Positions 43,384 through 53,952 of a stretch of DNA of 53,952 nucleotides are shown piece by piece. The notes under the pieces are model-generated. The model had not been told where the DNA came from. It worked only from the letters and a program-made list of their open reading frames with translations, and did not search any database. Within the stretch, counting starts at the first letter, position 1. Each line of letters begins with the position of its first letter. Origin of the DNA: Ophioceras dolichostomum (Eukaryota > Ascomycota > Sordariomycetes > Magnaporthales > Ophioceraceae); contig PYST01000275.1 of assembly GCA_003049485.1 (NCBI GenBank), positions 1 to 53,952 of the forward strand, written 5' to 3'. A program made the position numbers and the translations under genes.

Positions 43384-45528
43384 ATGGCGGACCAGTCAAT
43401 CATCCGCATCACCAAGGTTGGCTACACCCTGACTCCAGCTTAGTGCTCAGTAACGCGCAAATATTTCTCAAACGAGAGAGCAACTCGGCTGACCTGTGGC
43501 TCATTTGGGATGGGCATTATAGGAGTTAAGCGACATTCAGAAGAACTCCGATCTCTGTATGTCTAGAACCTTTCTGCTCTCGATCCCGCTACCGCACCGA
43601 AACCCCGAGCGAAAACAGTTCGCGGCGCTCCGAGCCTTCTGCTAATATCTACTGTTGATTCCCAGCTCTCGCCGTTGCCTGTCGCGATGTGGATGTCCGG
43701 AATGTCAAAGCCCTGATCATCGGCCCTCACGAGACACCTTACGAGTTCGGCTTCTTTGAGGTAAGGCCGGGAAGCGCTGCGCATCGCAAGGCTGCCTCTC
43801 TAGGCGCCGGGCTCTCAAACAGCGCATGCTAATCAATGTTGAAACAGTTCACCTTCAGGTTTGGTAAAGGTAAGTGCATCACAACACCCATGTGCTTTCC
43901 GTGTCGTAGCCTTAGAGGTATCCTTCTGCTCCGAGGTTTCATCTAATTCCTCGCCCGTCTTGAACAGACTACCCCCGTAAGTCGCCGGCGGTCACAGCGA
44001 TCACGACCAATGGGGGCCGCACTCGATTCAATCCAAACATCTACGCTGCTGGCAGAGTCTGTCTGTAAGTTGCCGGCCTACGTTCCGGACCTTGTGAACC
44101 TCGCGTGATTTGGACAAGTGCATGACTGACTCCCTCTCAGCTCTATCCTAGGGTACGTTTGCGCAAAACCACTCGACTCCGTCCTTGGTCTCTTCCCCAG
44201 TCCTCAAGAATTCCAACTAACGTGCTTCTATCAGCACATGGCGAGGCGATCGAGGCGAGGAGTGGTCCGCCGCCCAAGGTCTGGAGTCGATTCTTATTTC
44301 CATCCAGAGCTTAATGTCATCAAACCCGTACGAGAACGAACCGGGTTTCGAGGATGCGAATGAAGCGTCAGACAAGAAGAACCAGAAGGAATACATACAA
44401 AAGGTAACCCGACAGTGCAGTCTCCTTGTACATTTACTTCCCTTACAAGGCAGCGACAAGACAGCAAGTGAGATCTTGGGCTGAGGCTAACTACCGGCTA
44501 ACTACTGTACAGATCCGCCACGAGACACTGCGAATCAGTGTCATCCAGAGGCTGGAGGAGTACCTGGGAATCCAAGCCGACGGGTCACAGCCTGCGCCAG
44601 CACCCGCTGAGAGGGACGAGTACGACATCGACCTCGAGGCGGTAGACGAGGCCAGCGTGCCGTTCGAGCCATTCAAAGATCTCTGCAAGCGCCGGTTCCT
44701 CTGGTACTACGACAGCTACCTCGCCAGCATCCAAAAGGCTAAGGAGGAGGTTAAGGACGGTCAGACGTTCTCACGCATGCCGTTTGAGGGCTCGCACAAC
44801 TCGATGGACGGCAAGTTCAACTACTCAGAGCTGGAGAGGCGGCTCAAGAACATCAAGCAGAAGCTAGACGCCGAGGCCGAGTCTTGGGCCGTCGAGGGTG
44901 GATCACCCAAGGCGAGGGAGTCAACAGTCGCCGTCAACCTGCAGCGCCAGTACGAGCAGGTGGTGGAGAACTTCAAGCGCAACAAGGTGCCGCACAGCCT
45001 CGAGCTCGAGAACGACTCCCCATTCGTCTGGATCCTGACCTATTTTGGCCGGCCCATGACGAACCTGGACGGCGGCCTGTTCCGCATCCGCCTGCGCTTC
45101 AGCCCCCGGTTCCCCGACGAGCAGCCGCGCGTGCAGTTCCTGACACGCATCTTCCACCACCGCATCGCCGCCGACGGCACCGCGTGCTACTTCGCGTCGG
45201 CGACGCGGCGCGAGGACGTCAAGTCCCACATCGACGCCGTCGTCGACGCCCTCGAGGAGGAGTCACCGCCGTACGACCCCCGGACGCTTATCAACCCGGA
45301 GGCGTTCAAGCTCTACTGGGGCTCCGCCGAGGACAGGAAGCAGTACAACCGACGGTTGAGACGGTCGGTACAGCAGTCGATGGAGTAAGTCCTTTTTTTC
45401 ATGTTGCATAGTCCCTCCCATTACCTCCTCATACTATGTCTAGTGCTTTGCTGGCTCTGTGTCTTCGGCGTCATGAAGTGACTTTCCGAATCTACTAACA
45501 CCGGCTATCTTCCTGTAGTGATCTCTAG
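43384..45528 (+). CDS. Ubiquitin-conjugating enzyme with tandem UBC domains (UBE2Z-like)
   Basis: Nine exons: 43384-43416, 43523-43556, 43666-43760, 43848-43869, 43968-44064, 44141-44152, 44235-44403, 44513-45384, 45519-45528; all introns GT-AG; 447 aa. The tiny 12-nt exon 6 is supported because it rebuilds VCLSILGTWRGD. Domain 1 (about residues 5-150): IIGPHETPYEFGFFEF, FNPNIYAAGRVCLSILG with catalytic Cys93, and EEWSAAQGLESILISIQSL, most like UBE2Z. A linker with acidic and helical parts follows. Domain 2 (about 300-425): VWILTYFGRPMTNLDGG, RFSPRFPDEQPRVQF and FHHRIAADGTACYF, placing Cys379 at the catalytic position. The last exon (ending MDDL) is an alternative to a stop directly after QQSME. 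It acts in ubiquitin transfer; the partner E1/E3 is unknown. Confidence 0.88.
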
Positions 45529-46722
45529 GCGACCTCGGATCCTGATCAGTGCACATTGGGTGGAATGGATGATGGGCAGTGAGGCCCGGAGAAAGAGGAG
45601 GAATGGGGAGAGTTGAGAATGAACGGACGAGTCAGCGCGCGAGACGCCGCGAACCAAGTTTGTGTGATACACCTGCCTACCTGCATCCCTGCCCCCTAAA
45701 CCCTACAGCAGACTGTCCCCCCCTCCTCTTTGTTTTTGATTTTCGATTCTGCCGTGTCGATTACCGGTTTTTGTCTCTTTCGTTATGGCGTTTACCAATA
45801 CAGGCAAGGAACGAAGTGTCAACAAGCCGTCGATTTTCTCATGCTCGGTGTCTGTTTTCCTCCCCTGGTTTAATGTCTCCTATTTTACCAGCGTCGTTCC
45901 TCCCTCCCCTTTTTCTTCCCACTTTCCCTGAAGGCGTGTTGTGTGTGGGTGTGATCTGTGTCTGCTAGGCAGCCAGTGGCAAGCGTCACATGTGGACTCG
46001 ACTTCCTCGTCTTTCTATTTGGGAGCTGATGCCTTCAGTGTGCGGGATACCACCGCGCCTTTATTCCTCTTTCTTCTTCTGTCGTGGTTTCTCTCGGATC
46101 GGTGAACTTCCCACTCGTCGTACTGATTCCCCCTCCTATTCTCACCCGTATCTGTTCGATTTTTTTCCCTTGTTACATATCTCCCACGTAAAATACGATG
46201 ATGAGAGGAGATTAACGAAGAGTTTCACTGGAATCTTGGAAGCCCACCCCCACTCACAAGTCCAGCGAGATGATGGTTTTGCTCCTCAAACCGGTCTTTT
46301 ATCAACTGATGGCAACTTATTGCTCTGATTTCGGCCTTGAAACACCTATGACCTAGCGTGCCAAGCGCCAACAATGCAGTGTCGTGCAGCTGTCCTCTGA
46401 AGAAACTTGTCCGCTGAACTGGGTAACTCCCGCTTCTTGATTGTGACCTGAGTGCCTGAGTGAGTCGGCCGCAAGCAAGTCACCCTTCCTTCTATTGAGA
46501 CCGTTCACCGTGAGCCGCGCCGTCCTGAACGCCCACATATGCGCCCATGAAAATAATAAGCCAACCCGCTGAGAGCATGCTAGTCGTACAATCACGAAAT
46601 GTTCGCTGAAAGTAAGGGGTACCTACCTGCAGGTAGGTACCTTAGGTAACGTAGCCAAGGAAGAATGAACAAAAAATAAAAAAAATAAAAATAGAACCAA
46701 GAAGCAAAATTCCATGGCCTTT
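45529..46722. other. Convergent 3' spacer E2 / Pro-Ala-rich gene
   Basis: 1194 bp. T- and C-rich stretches around 45720-46200 look like 3' UTR of the E2. At 46621-46638 there is an 18-bp perfect palindrome ACCTACCTGCAGGTAGGT followed by ACCTTAGGT. A-rich sequence at about 46664-46690. No gene supported. Confidence 0.5.
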
Positions 46723-47790
46723 TCACCTCTTCGGGCCCCTGGGTTTCTTGTCCGGCAGCTTGTCACGCCCAGGGGTGTATGGAGATGCCACCCCGACGAG
46801 CTTCGGCCCCGGAACACCGCCGGCCTGGTCGGCGCCCTTGAACTCGTACGTGCCCCCCGGCCCGACGGTGGCGGGGGCGCCCAGGGTGGGCCGGCTGATC
46901 TGCTCGTTGTGCAGCTTGTCCAGCGACTCGCCCACCACGGCGTACTGGCCCCAGTTGATAGGCGGGCATCGCACGACGTTCTGGCGGCGCGGCAGTTCCC
47001 GCCACGCCGGGTCGGGTGAGGGCTTGGCGCTGGCGGAGGCAGAGGCAGGCTTCTTCCCCTTGGCGTCGTCACCACCTGCGTCGTCGTCGTCATCATCATC
47101 ATCGCTGCTCCCGCCATCATCCCCCGCTCCGTCGCCGAAGAGGGTCGGCGCCGAGGCGCCGGTGCTAACACGCCCTTCAGCCAGGTCCCGCAGGAACGCC
47201 TCCGGGTCGTCGAGCGCGGCGGCCTTGGCCCGCCCCAGCTTCGCGATGTCTGCGGCGGCGCGGGCCCGCTGGATCTGCAGGATGGAGATGGCGCTCTTGA
47301 GGGCGAGGACATCCGGGTTCGCGTCGAAGTCGAGGGCCTGAGGCGCCGGCGGCGGTCCCGCGGCCTGCGAGGCGTTGGCTTGCGAGGTGTGCGTCAGCAC
47401 GGCGCGGTTGGCGGCGAAGAAGGTGATGCCTGAGGAGGACGGCTGGTCCGTGTAGCGGGTGCTGCTGCCGCCCGCCCGAGGCACCGGCACGGCCTGGCCG
47501 GGGAGCGCGAGGCGGGCTGGGTGCATCGTGGGAGTTATTGGGCTTATTGGCGGCGGGGGTGGGGATGGTGGGCGCTCGGTCGGAGCGGGGACCGCCGGGG
47601 GGGCATCTGATGTCTTGGTCGCGGCGGCAGGGCTGGGGGTCGGCACTGGTATTGGTGTGATGGTTGCGGGTGCACCAGCCGCTGGCCCTGCTGGACCTGT
47701 TGGGCGTTTGGCGCCTCTGATGTTATCGTTGTTGCTGCTGGGCCGACCTGGCGCCCCAGCGAGGCCTGTTGTGATTGTTAGGCCCGACAT
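46723..47790 (-). CDS. Pro/Ala-rich protein with conserved-looking C-terminus, unknown function
   Basis: Start chosen at MSGLTITTGLAG, 355 aa, single exon; the frame runs on upstream to 48000 but that stretch reads like leader. The N-terminal half is Pro/Ala/Thr-rich and likely disordered (PPSPPPPPISPI). A helical part follows (DVLALKSAISILQIQRARAA, AKLGRAKAAALDDPEAFLRD), then an acidic run of eight Asp. The C-terminal block WRELPRRQNVVRCPPINWGQ and ESLDKLHNEQ looks like the constrained functional part. I do not recognise the family. The end is basic (PDKKPRGPKR), which could be nuclear targeting. Confidence 0.75.
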   Translation of the reverse strand: MSGLTITTGLAGAPGRPSSNNDNIRGAKRPTGPAGPAAGAPATITPIPVPTPSPAAATKTSDAPPAVPAPTERPPSPPPPPISPITPTMHPARLALPGQAVPVPRAGGSSTRYTDQPSSSGITFFAANRAVLTHTSQANASQAAGPPPAPQALDFDANPDVLALKSAISILQIQRARAAADIAKLGRAKAAALDDPEAFLRDLAEGRVSTGASAPTLFGDGAGDDGGSSDDDDDDDDAGGDDAKGKKPASASASAKPSPDPAWRELPRRQNVVRCPPINWGQYAVVGESLDKLHNEQISRPTLGAPATVGPGGTYEFKGADQAGGVPGPKLVGVASPYTPGRDKLPDKKPRGPKR

Positions 47791-49598
47791 GGTCCAAGAT
47801 ACACAGTAGATGTTTCTATGAGCATAGGTGAGTCCAAAATGGGAGGGTAGGCAAGGAGATGACCGATGCTCGATTGCGTTCCCGAAATAAATTGAAGGAG
47901 CTGCCTGGGAACCCTGCCTAAAACGCGACGGCCTAAGCCTAGAATGTGGCGGGTCGGCTTGCCACCATCTTATGTATCCAATGTTTCGGGAGCCCCGCAC
48001 TGGTGCATTTCTAGGTAGGTACTGTAGTCAACATCAGCCAATCGGGTTGCTGAGAGGCACAATCAGGATCGAAGCTTTCAACTTCACTATTTCTAGAGCG
48101 AGCGAAGCAAGGGAAATATCGAAGTCTGAGTAAACCACAAATCTCTTCAGTCATGCCATTGTTAGCAAGGACGGGCGAGCGCATTCGCGTCTATCACTCT
48201 AACAAGTTTTTGGGCTACCACAGTACTCAGGGCAGTTCTCTTAGTGGACGACAGCATCCATTCAGCTTCCGTTGAGGGCCTCAGACGGCATGGCCTCTAT
48301 CAACTTCCATCTGTTGTTTCTTCAAGCTATGGCAAGCCACTGCAAGCCACGTGCTCGGCGATGTCTGGATACTCTCGCCCGCGGTTCTCTAAGAGCGCTA
48401 ACAGCGCGCCGGGCTCAGGCGGGGCTACTATGTATAACGCATCGCTTCTCCTCCAGTGAGGCTAGCCAGTCACAGCCCAACATCATCGCTCTTCTAGAAT
48501 ATTGATGCTAGCTGCCCAGGTTTGCCCGCGTTTCCCATGTTTTCGTGTCTTTGGGCACACGGGGATCAACTGTTGTTTCCACGCTTCTAAAGGCTTTCCC
48601 CGCGAGACTTCAAGCTTTGAGGCTTCTGTTAGCTGAAAGCGACTGTTCACAAGGCGTCTGGTAGTCCGTTCGGTTTGTTTAGTTGGCACTCTTTGCTTGC
48701 TTCTTCAAGGCAAGGTGGGCACGCAAGTTGGCTGGCTCAGCTGGTTTCGTGGAGGGACAAGGCCCAGCAGGATGGCTCACTTTGGAATCATATAATTCGC
48801 TGGCCACCCTGCCCATCCCTCTCTGCATTAGGTTCAGTATGTCTCGGCGACATTTTGTGCACAAAGTTCCAGCCACTAGCAACCAGTGTCTTATCTTTCA
48901 GCTGTGCGTCGTGTAATACAAGCGCCTCCCCCGCAAAACTGCTGCCGTTCGATCGTCCTCTTTCCTTTGCATTTTCACGTTTCTTTCTCTCCTAATACTC
49001 CGCACGTGGCAGAGAGACTGCGGGTTCGCCGTTGGACCTGCATCAGTTCCTCGTCCTGTTCTTCTTTCCGTCTCCAAAGGGGGGCGCGCAGTGCAGGTAT
49101 ACTAGAGCAGTATACTTGCGCAGGGCTGCACGCGTTTGAGAGGTATGTGCTTCTGTCTTCCCCTGCTCCCCGCCTGGACGACGCCTTGCTGTATCTAAGG
49201 TCTAGTGCTGATCCGCCTGCTGCGATACCGTTATTAGCCTGGGGTTCTTCACCGACACAACGCTTCTCGCTCAACCGACTCGCAGGGACATGTCCACTTG
49301 TGTTCAACGCGCAACTCCTTCAACCCTGCATCCAACTCCTTGGGATCTCGAACCGTCACCACCCTGTTACATCGAAAAGACCCCTAAGCCTCCGCCTGCT
49401 GTGAGGCTGCGGCTATCGAATGTGAAAGCGAACGCCGTGATCCCCGTGCTGCCGTTCATTCCATCAACCAGTGCACCAAGCAGCGGCGATGAGCCCACAG
49501 GCAACAAGGGTTTAGTCAAATCGACGTTCGCATTGGTGGTCCAGTTCAAAAGAAGCCCAACATTAGTATACACAACCACACCCTCAGCGCGAGACAGC
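47791..49598. other. 1.8-kb spacer, no supported gene
   Basis: The promoter of the Pro/Ala-rich gene lies to the left and a long upstream region of the small Ser/Lys-rich gene to the right. CTAGGTAGGTACTG motif at 48011-48024. The frame that ends in the next gene is open from 49290, but its upstream part has no conserved look. No RNA gene or transposon end seen. Confidence 0.4.
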
Positions 49599-50120
49599 AT
49601 GAGTGGCATCATCCCGACAAGGCCAACCAGCCAAGTCGCCACGAGGAGTGACGACGCCTCCGCAGCATCTTCGTCTTCTGGCTCCACGTCTGGCAAGGAC
49701 AAAGACAAGGACAAGTCACGGGGACGGCTCCTGTCCTCGTTCAAGAACTGGCTCTCGGTCAGCGAGCCTTCGACGGAGGCCCTGAAGCAGCACAAGAAGA
49801 ACACGTTCAGCCGAGCCGGGGTCGCTCCCTCGGACCCCAACGCCAACGCCAGGCTGCACATTCCCAAAGGCAGGATCCCGAAGGACGCCATTAAGCCCTC
49901 CGGCAAAGGGCCCGAGCCCGAGGATCTCGCCAGACGGAAGGTCGAGCAGCAGCGCTCCCTTCGCGAAGCCTGCGCTGGATTCCATTCCCCCAATCAGCCC
50001 TCTGCACGCTCTGAGCAGTCTTTCTCAGCACGGTCTGGCTCTGGCTCTGACTCTATCGCAAGCCCCAGGTCGGGCTCCATCATTACTTGCTACCAGCCTA
50101 CTCATCGAGGGGAGGACTGA
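49599..50120 (+). CDS. Small Ser/Lys-rich protein, unknown function
   Basis: 173 aa from the ATG MSGIIPTRPTSQVATRS. The frame is open farther upstream (to 49290) but the upstream part is unlikely coding. The protein is hydrophilic and rich in Ser, Lys, Asp and Pro: a Ser run (AASSSSGSTSGKDKDKDKSRG), then a more ordered stretch RLLSSFKNWLSVSEPSTEAL, a repeated charged motif (HIPKGRIPKDAIKPSGKG), and a Ser-rich tail. No domain, signal or membrane segment is recognised. The amphipathic LLSSFKNWL piece could be a peripheral membrane or binding helix. A short gene with a single exon; moderate confidence that it is real. Confidence 0.6.
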   Translation: MSGIIPTRPTSQVATRSDDASAASSSSGSTSGKDKDKDKSRGRLLSSFKNWLSVSEPSTEALKQHKKNTFSRAGVAPSDPNANARLHIPKGRIPKDAIKPSGKGPEPEDLARRKVEQQRSLREACAGFHSPNQPSARSEQSFSARSGSGSDSIASPRSGSIITCYQPTHRGED

Positions 50121-51129
50121 TGTGGCTGTCGCAGAAAACGCATAGGACTCAGATGGGACTATTATCATCTCCATCGAGACTTGTATTCCTTCTATCTCAA
50201 CGTAATGTTGGTCTGCTGCCCATTTGATCCTATGACTTATTTCTGATATCTTGTCAAAAAAGGGATGAAACCGCTGAAAAGGATGGCATCGGACCTGGAC
50301 TTGGCAAATGTCCGTGTTTTGTTAGCACTTTGCATGAATCTTAAGCTCTTGCTTTTGATTCTTCTTCTTACAGTCATCTAATGTCTTAGGTACCAGCTAC
50401 ACCCATATACCTCTACTAGGTAGGTAGGTACCTACTAAAGCCGAATTTTATTACCTCCTAGTTCAGGCGTCGACCGCCATAGCTCTCTACGTTATGCAAG
50501 CTCGTACAGCTAGCCGGGTGCATGTGGTCAAGTCGAAATATTTCGTCTCATCTTTTTCTGGGCCATCCGCTCCGTTCGCGGAATGACAGGCCAGTGATGA
50601 CGAACGAATGGATCGTCAACACAGTCAATTAGGAGGCACTCCCTTGTCAGAAAATGGAAAATGTCAACTGTGCATCTGTGGGTATGGCGAAGGTGGTGGC
50701 ACATGCAGGCCCGGACCACCGAGCTCTCGGCGTCTATGACGCAATGGCAAGGCGACGAGGTGTGCCCCGTGGTCCAACCGCAGACCAGGCACACACACTC
50801 GAGAGCTTTATCCCTCCGGACTTTGCAACTTTGTTCATCCCGTCTCCAGCCCATACAGCTCAAACCGGCGTCATTCTGGAGGCGTCCTATAAGAATCCGG
50901 CCCGGGTGTCATAGTAAAGGTTGTCGCACAATGGTAACGAACTGCCTAGCAGTAATACCGCTACATATTGCCTACCCACCTACAATCTACCAGTCACCTT
51001 GGGTGCTCAATGCCTACCATATAGGTTTCATTTCCAAAGCAACTTCCTCTACTGGCCGGGCACAATAGTAGTCCATGTCCACCTTTTGTTTCTGTGGGCG
51101 GATTTGAGGGGCTTTCTCGCGAAGGAAAA
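50121..51129. other. 1-kb spacer upstream of the DUF2417 gene
   Basis: Contains the 3' flank of the small gene and the promoter of the DUF2417 gene. TAGG/CCTA block at 50417-50437 (TAGGTAGGTAGGTACCTACTA). No gene supported. Confidence 0.45.
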
Positions 51130-53006
51130 ATGGCGACAAACGGCGCAAAATCGAGCTCAAACGGCGAGGGCGGCGAGGGCGGCCAGGGCGGCTGGACAGA
51201 GTCACACCACAATGCGGACCGCGCACGGTCGCCGGGGCCCGCCGCCGCCACGTCCGACGCCGACGAGCGCACGCCGCTCCTCCCGCCGCTGCCGCCCCGG
51301 GCCCAGGGCGAGGGGGACAGGGCCAGGGCGGGGGCGGGGAACTTCCTGAGCCCAGACGACCCGGCGGTGACGCCGTACAACCTGTGGACGGTGCGGGTCA
51401 TGCGGTGGGCCACGGTGCTCTTCGCCATGGCCGGGTTCGTGTGGTGGATCCTGCTCCTGGTGTCCGTCTTTGTCACCCCGCCCGGCCTGCGGACGCGCGG
51501 GTCCGTGTTCTTCGCCTTCAGCTACGCTAGCATCGGGCTGGCGCTGCTGGTCGTGACGCTCGCGTTCTTCGCGGTCCCGGCCAAGTCGGTGCGGGTCTTG
51601 TCCGGCGTGCTGGCGGGCTTGCTGGCGGTCGACTCGATTGTCGTGCTGGCGGTCACGAGGCTCCGGCATGAGGAGACGCTTCCGGGTATTATGAGCGTCA
51701 TATGTAAGTCGAGGCATGCTCCTGACCTGACCTGTTCGACACTGCACCAGTAGCAGTCTACCTATTTCTCTGACAAATTGGTGGAACCTGACTTCAGGGG
51801 CGCTTCTGATGGCGATGTGGACTCTTGCTGCGGATCGCACGGTACAATGGGGGAAGGAAGAGGAGGAAGAGCGCCTGACGGGACGGCCGGAGACGAGGCG
51901 CACGCTGCTCGAGTGGACCGAAGTGACGATATCCAGCATCGTGGTGTTCGTCCTATGCATCGTCGTCGTGCTGATGACGTGCACCTTGACCATCCGCGCC
52001 GTCGATGCTGGTCTCCAGCCACCGGGGCAGAGGTACTGGGTCGACGGCGACAAGTACCAGATCCACTTATACTGTAAGGGGAATGATACGAATTCGTCCT
52101 CTTCTTCTAGACGCAAGACGCTGCCCACAGTGCTCATCGAAGGCGGCGAGGAACCCGTCGAGTACGGGTTGTGGCAGTTCGCCGATGACGCTCTGAAGAA
52201 CGGCACGATCACCAGGTATTGCTTTGCGGATCGTCCCGGCTTCGCTTGGGTTCGTTCTCTTGTTTCCTTCTTCACTCCTTCATCTTTTATGGGCCCCACC
52301 TGCATTACCCCTGGTGGCAGGATCACGAACTAACCCAGTGAGAACTGCTCTTGGTATATAGAGCGACACTGCTCCTTCACCGCTCTCGGCTGGAATGGCC
52401 ACCGAAGCCCTAAGTGAGGCGCTTGCACGGGCGGGAGAGCGCGGGCCTTGGGTCCTGCTCAATGCCGGGATCGGATCCATCTACTCGCGCATTTTCTCCT
52501 CCAGACACGGGCGTGAGATCAGCGGCATCCTCATGATCGACCCAGTGCACGAGGACCTCCTCTACCGGACGGCAGACACGGGGAGGGGCTTCATGCTCTG
52601 GGTGTGGGGGGTGATCTCGCCCCTTGGGATAGACCGGATCCCGGGGGCCCTGCTAGGGCGCCGGGGTCGGCAGGATCGAGTGTGGGGCCGGTCAACCGGC
52701 CAGACCGAGAAGACCATCTTCGCAAAGCTTCAGGAGAACCTGGTCGCCGACTCGCTCACGAAGCGCGACGTGGTGTTGAGCCGCGCCATCCAGCCCAAGA
52801 GCGTGCCCCTGGCCATCGTCAGCTCTGGCGTCCAGCTGCGCCGGGACAGCGCCTGGGACGGCAAGCAGCGCGACCTGGGCACTATCACGCGCAATCTTGT
52901 CAGCTGGGACGTTGCGGACGGGGCGCCCCACCAAGTTTGGAGGACTTGGCAAGGGCGAGAGCTGATCGAGAAGCGGCTGAAGCTCTTGATGAAGGAGGCA
53001 CGATAA
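51130..53006 (+). CDS. DUF2417 membrane protein with C-terminal alpha/beta-hydrolase domain
   Basis: Three exons: 51130-51703, 51798-52249, 52362-53006; introns 94 and 112 bp (GTAAGT...CAG, GTTCGT...TAG); 556 aa. The joins give SVIWALLMAMW and PGFAWSDTAPSPLSAGM. The N-terminus is disordered (Gly/Ala/Pro), with DERTPLLPPLPP before the first helix. Five hydrophobic segments follow at about 92-113 (WATVLFAMAGFVWWILLLV), 125-147, 155-175, 193-205 and 240-262 (TISSIVVFVLCIVVVLMTC). The hydrolase domain follows (VLIEGGEEPVEYGLWQF, ALSEALARAGERGPWVLL). At the place of the nucleophile elbow (about residue 375) the sequence is NAGIGSIYS, not GxSxG, so it may not be an active serine hydrolase. Localisation is uncertain; the family is annotated as integral membrane or mitochondrial. 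Confidence 0.87.
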
Positions 53007-53952
53007 GAATCTGGGACACTGATATGGAGAAGAAGACAGAATGGACAGAAGAGAAATGCTTGGTCTGCGGACCGAGAGCTTATACTGAAGGGAGGGAGGA
53101 CTTTTGGGTAAGAAGGTAGTCGGGTGTGTATTGTGTTTTCTGAAACATCGCCTGCCCGTTGGAAAATATTCCCCACATGCTATACCTCGTACCTAACCCG
53201 CATTACAGAGCAGGCTGTGCGGCTTCCCCATCAGCGATTTCTGTTCGCTCTACGCAGCGGGAATCTGCCGTCCCATCAGTTGCTGAGAAATGGCAACCCA
53301 CTACGTGCAGTTGCGTGAGCCGGAGGAAGACTGTGATGTGTGTCGGCTGAAGTTTTGGGACCTAGAACAATCAATCAAGCGTAGACAGAGGTAGGCACTA
53401 GTCTCGAGTCGAGCACGACGATAGCTGCTCGTCCAACAAACAGCACACACGGACGTCTCTTGATCCCTAAGACGGAAGAGTTACCTAGAAAAGGGCAGCT
53501 GAAGAAGCACTGACGCGCTACATCCTAGCTTGAGAGGACATAATTTCCCGCGATATGTGATTGTGACTGGCCGATACCATTTAGAGATACGCACGACAGC
53601 TAGGTGCGCTTGGATGTTGTTCCCATAAGATGGAAGTTTGGTTGTAGTAAGGGTTCAACTGCCGCGTTCCGCGCCAACGAGGGACACCACCACGTTCAAG
53701 TCCCGATCCGAGCTGACGATCTGATCGAGACAGCGGTGGGCAGGCCCGCAAGGAGGGGGGGAATCAAGGATGGAGTGCAGTTTGGCTATACGGCGACCAG
53801 CAAATGCTTATCTCATGTTAGGACAGGACCGTCCAAACAGAGGTCCTCCGCATACGAAGGGGTCATGTTGTGGGTATAGTGGAGAGTTTAAGCGTTTGAT
53901 ACCTGCCCGTGGACGATTTACAGAGCATAAAAACAGTCATGTTGCTTCCGTC
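53007..53952. other. Right-end spacer, no supported gene
   Basis: The 3' flank of the DUF2417 gene, then sequence without a convincing frame; a 91-codon plus-strand frame at 53604-53879 has no motif. GAGGTAGGCACTAG near 53390 belongs to the dispersed TAGG motif set. No tRNA or repeat seen. Confidence 0.4.

Noticed and set aside
47791..48000. 5' extension of the Pro/Ala-rich protein to 48000
   Set aside because: The extra residues have no conserved look, and an internal ATG (47790) gives a sensible start.
49290..49598. 5' extension of the small Ser/Lys-rich protein
   Set aside because: Low similarity to coding sequence; the ATG at 49599 begins the compositionally distinct protein.
53604..53879. 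91-codon frame near the right edge
   Set aside because: No motif, no splice support and no neighbouring coding piece.

Overview
The window is nuclear DNA of a filamentous ascomycete, most likely a Sordariomycete. The evidence is short spliceosomal introns (about 80-230 bp, GT-AG), single-copy eukaryotic housekeeping genes in Pezizomycotina form, GC-rich exons, alanine/proline/glutamate low-complexity inserts, and long intergenic stretches carrying TAGG/CCTA-type motifs. I could splice most genes by eye, because exon ends meet in frame and restore family motifs.

Left end (1-4.9 kb), accessory: the 3' end of a kinesin-light-chain-type TPR gene at the very edge, then a broken leftward gene of the fungal DUF3435 family (tyrosine-recombinase-like, four C-terminal C2H2 fingers). 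It carries a TGG-to-TAG type stop, a frameshift, an in-frame TGA and a probable solo LTR (about 528 bp). A perfect 14-bp inverted repeat lies about 0.4 kb upstream of its start. This is the part of the window most likely to be mobile-element derived.

Core region (5-47.8 kb): GPATCH11-like G-patch protein (+), mitochondrial PPR protein (-), RCL1 (+), DSC4 (-), phenylalanyl-tRNA synthetase alpha FRS2 (+), NPL4 (-), SEC66 (+), a polyglutamine protein (-), ORC3 (-), a PWWP protein of LEDGF/Ioc4 type (-), BRR2 (-), a coiled-coil protein (+), a tRNA-like/SINE-like element (-), RFC2 (-), a tandem-UBC E2 (+), and a Pro/Ala-rich protein (-). Most neighbours are divergent or convergent pairs with their own spacers; there is no operon logic.

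Right end (49.6-53 kb): a small serine/lysine-rich protein (+) and a DUF2417 membrane protein with an alpha/beta-hydrolase domain (+). The last 0.95 kb has no gene I can support.

Functionally the genes fall into unlinked essential processes: replication (ORC3, RFC2), splicing (BRR2, probably the G-patch protein), translation and ribosome assembly (FRS2, RCL1), ER translocation and ER-linked degradation (SEC66, DSC4, NPL4) and ubiquitin conjugation (the E2). DSC4 and NPL4 act in one route in other fungi, but here they are probably neighbours by chance.
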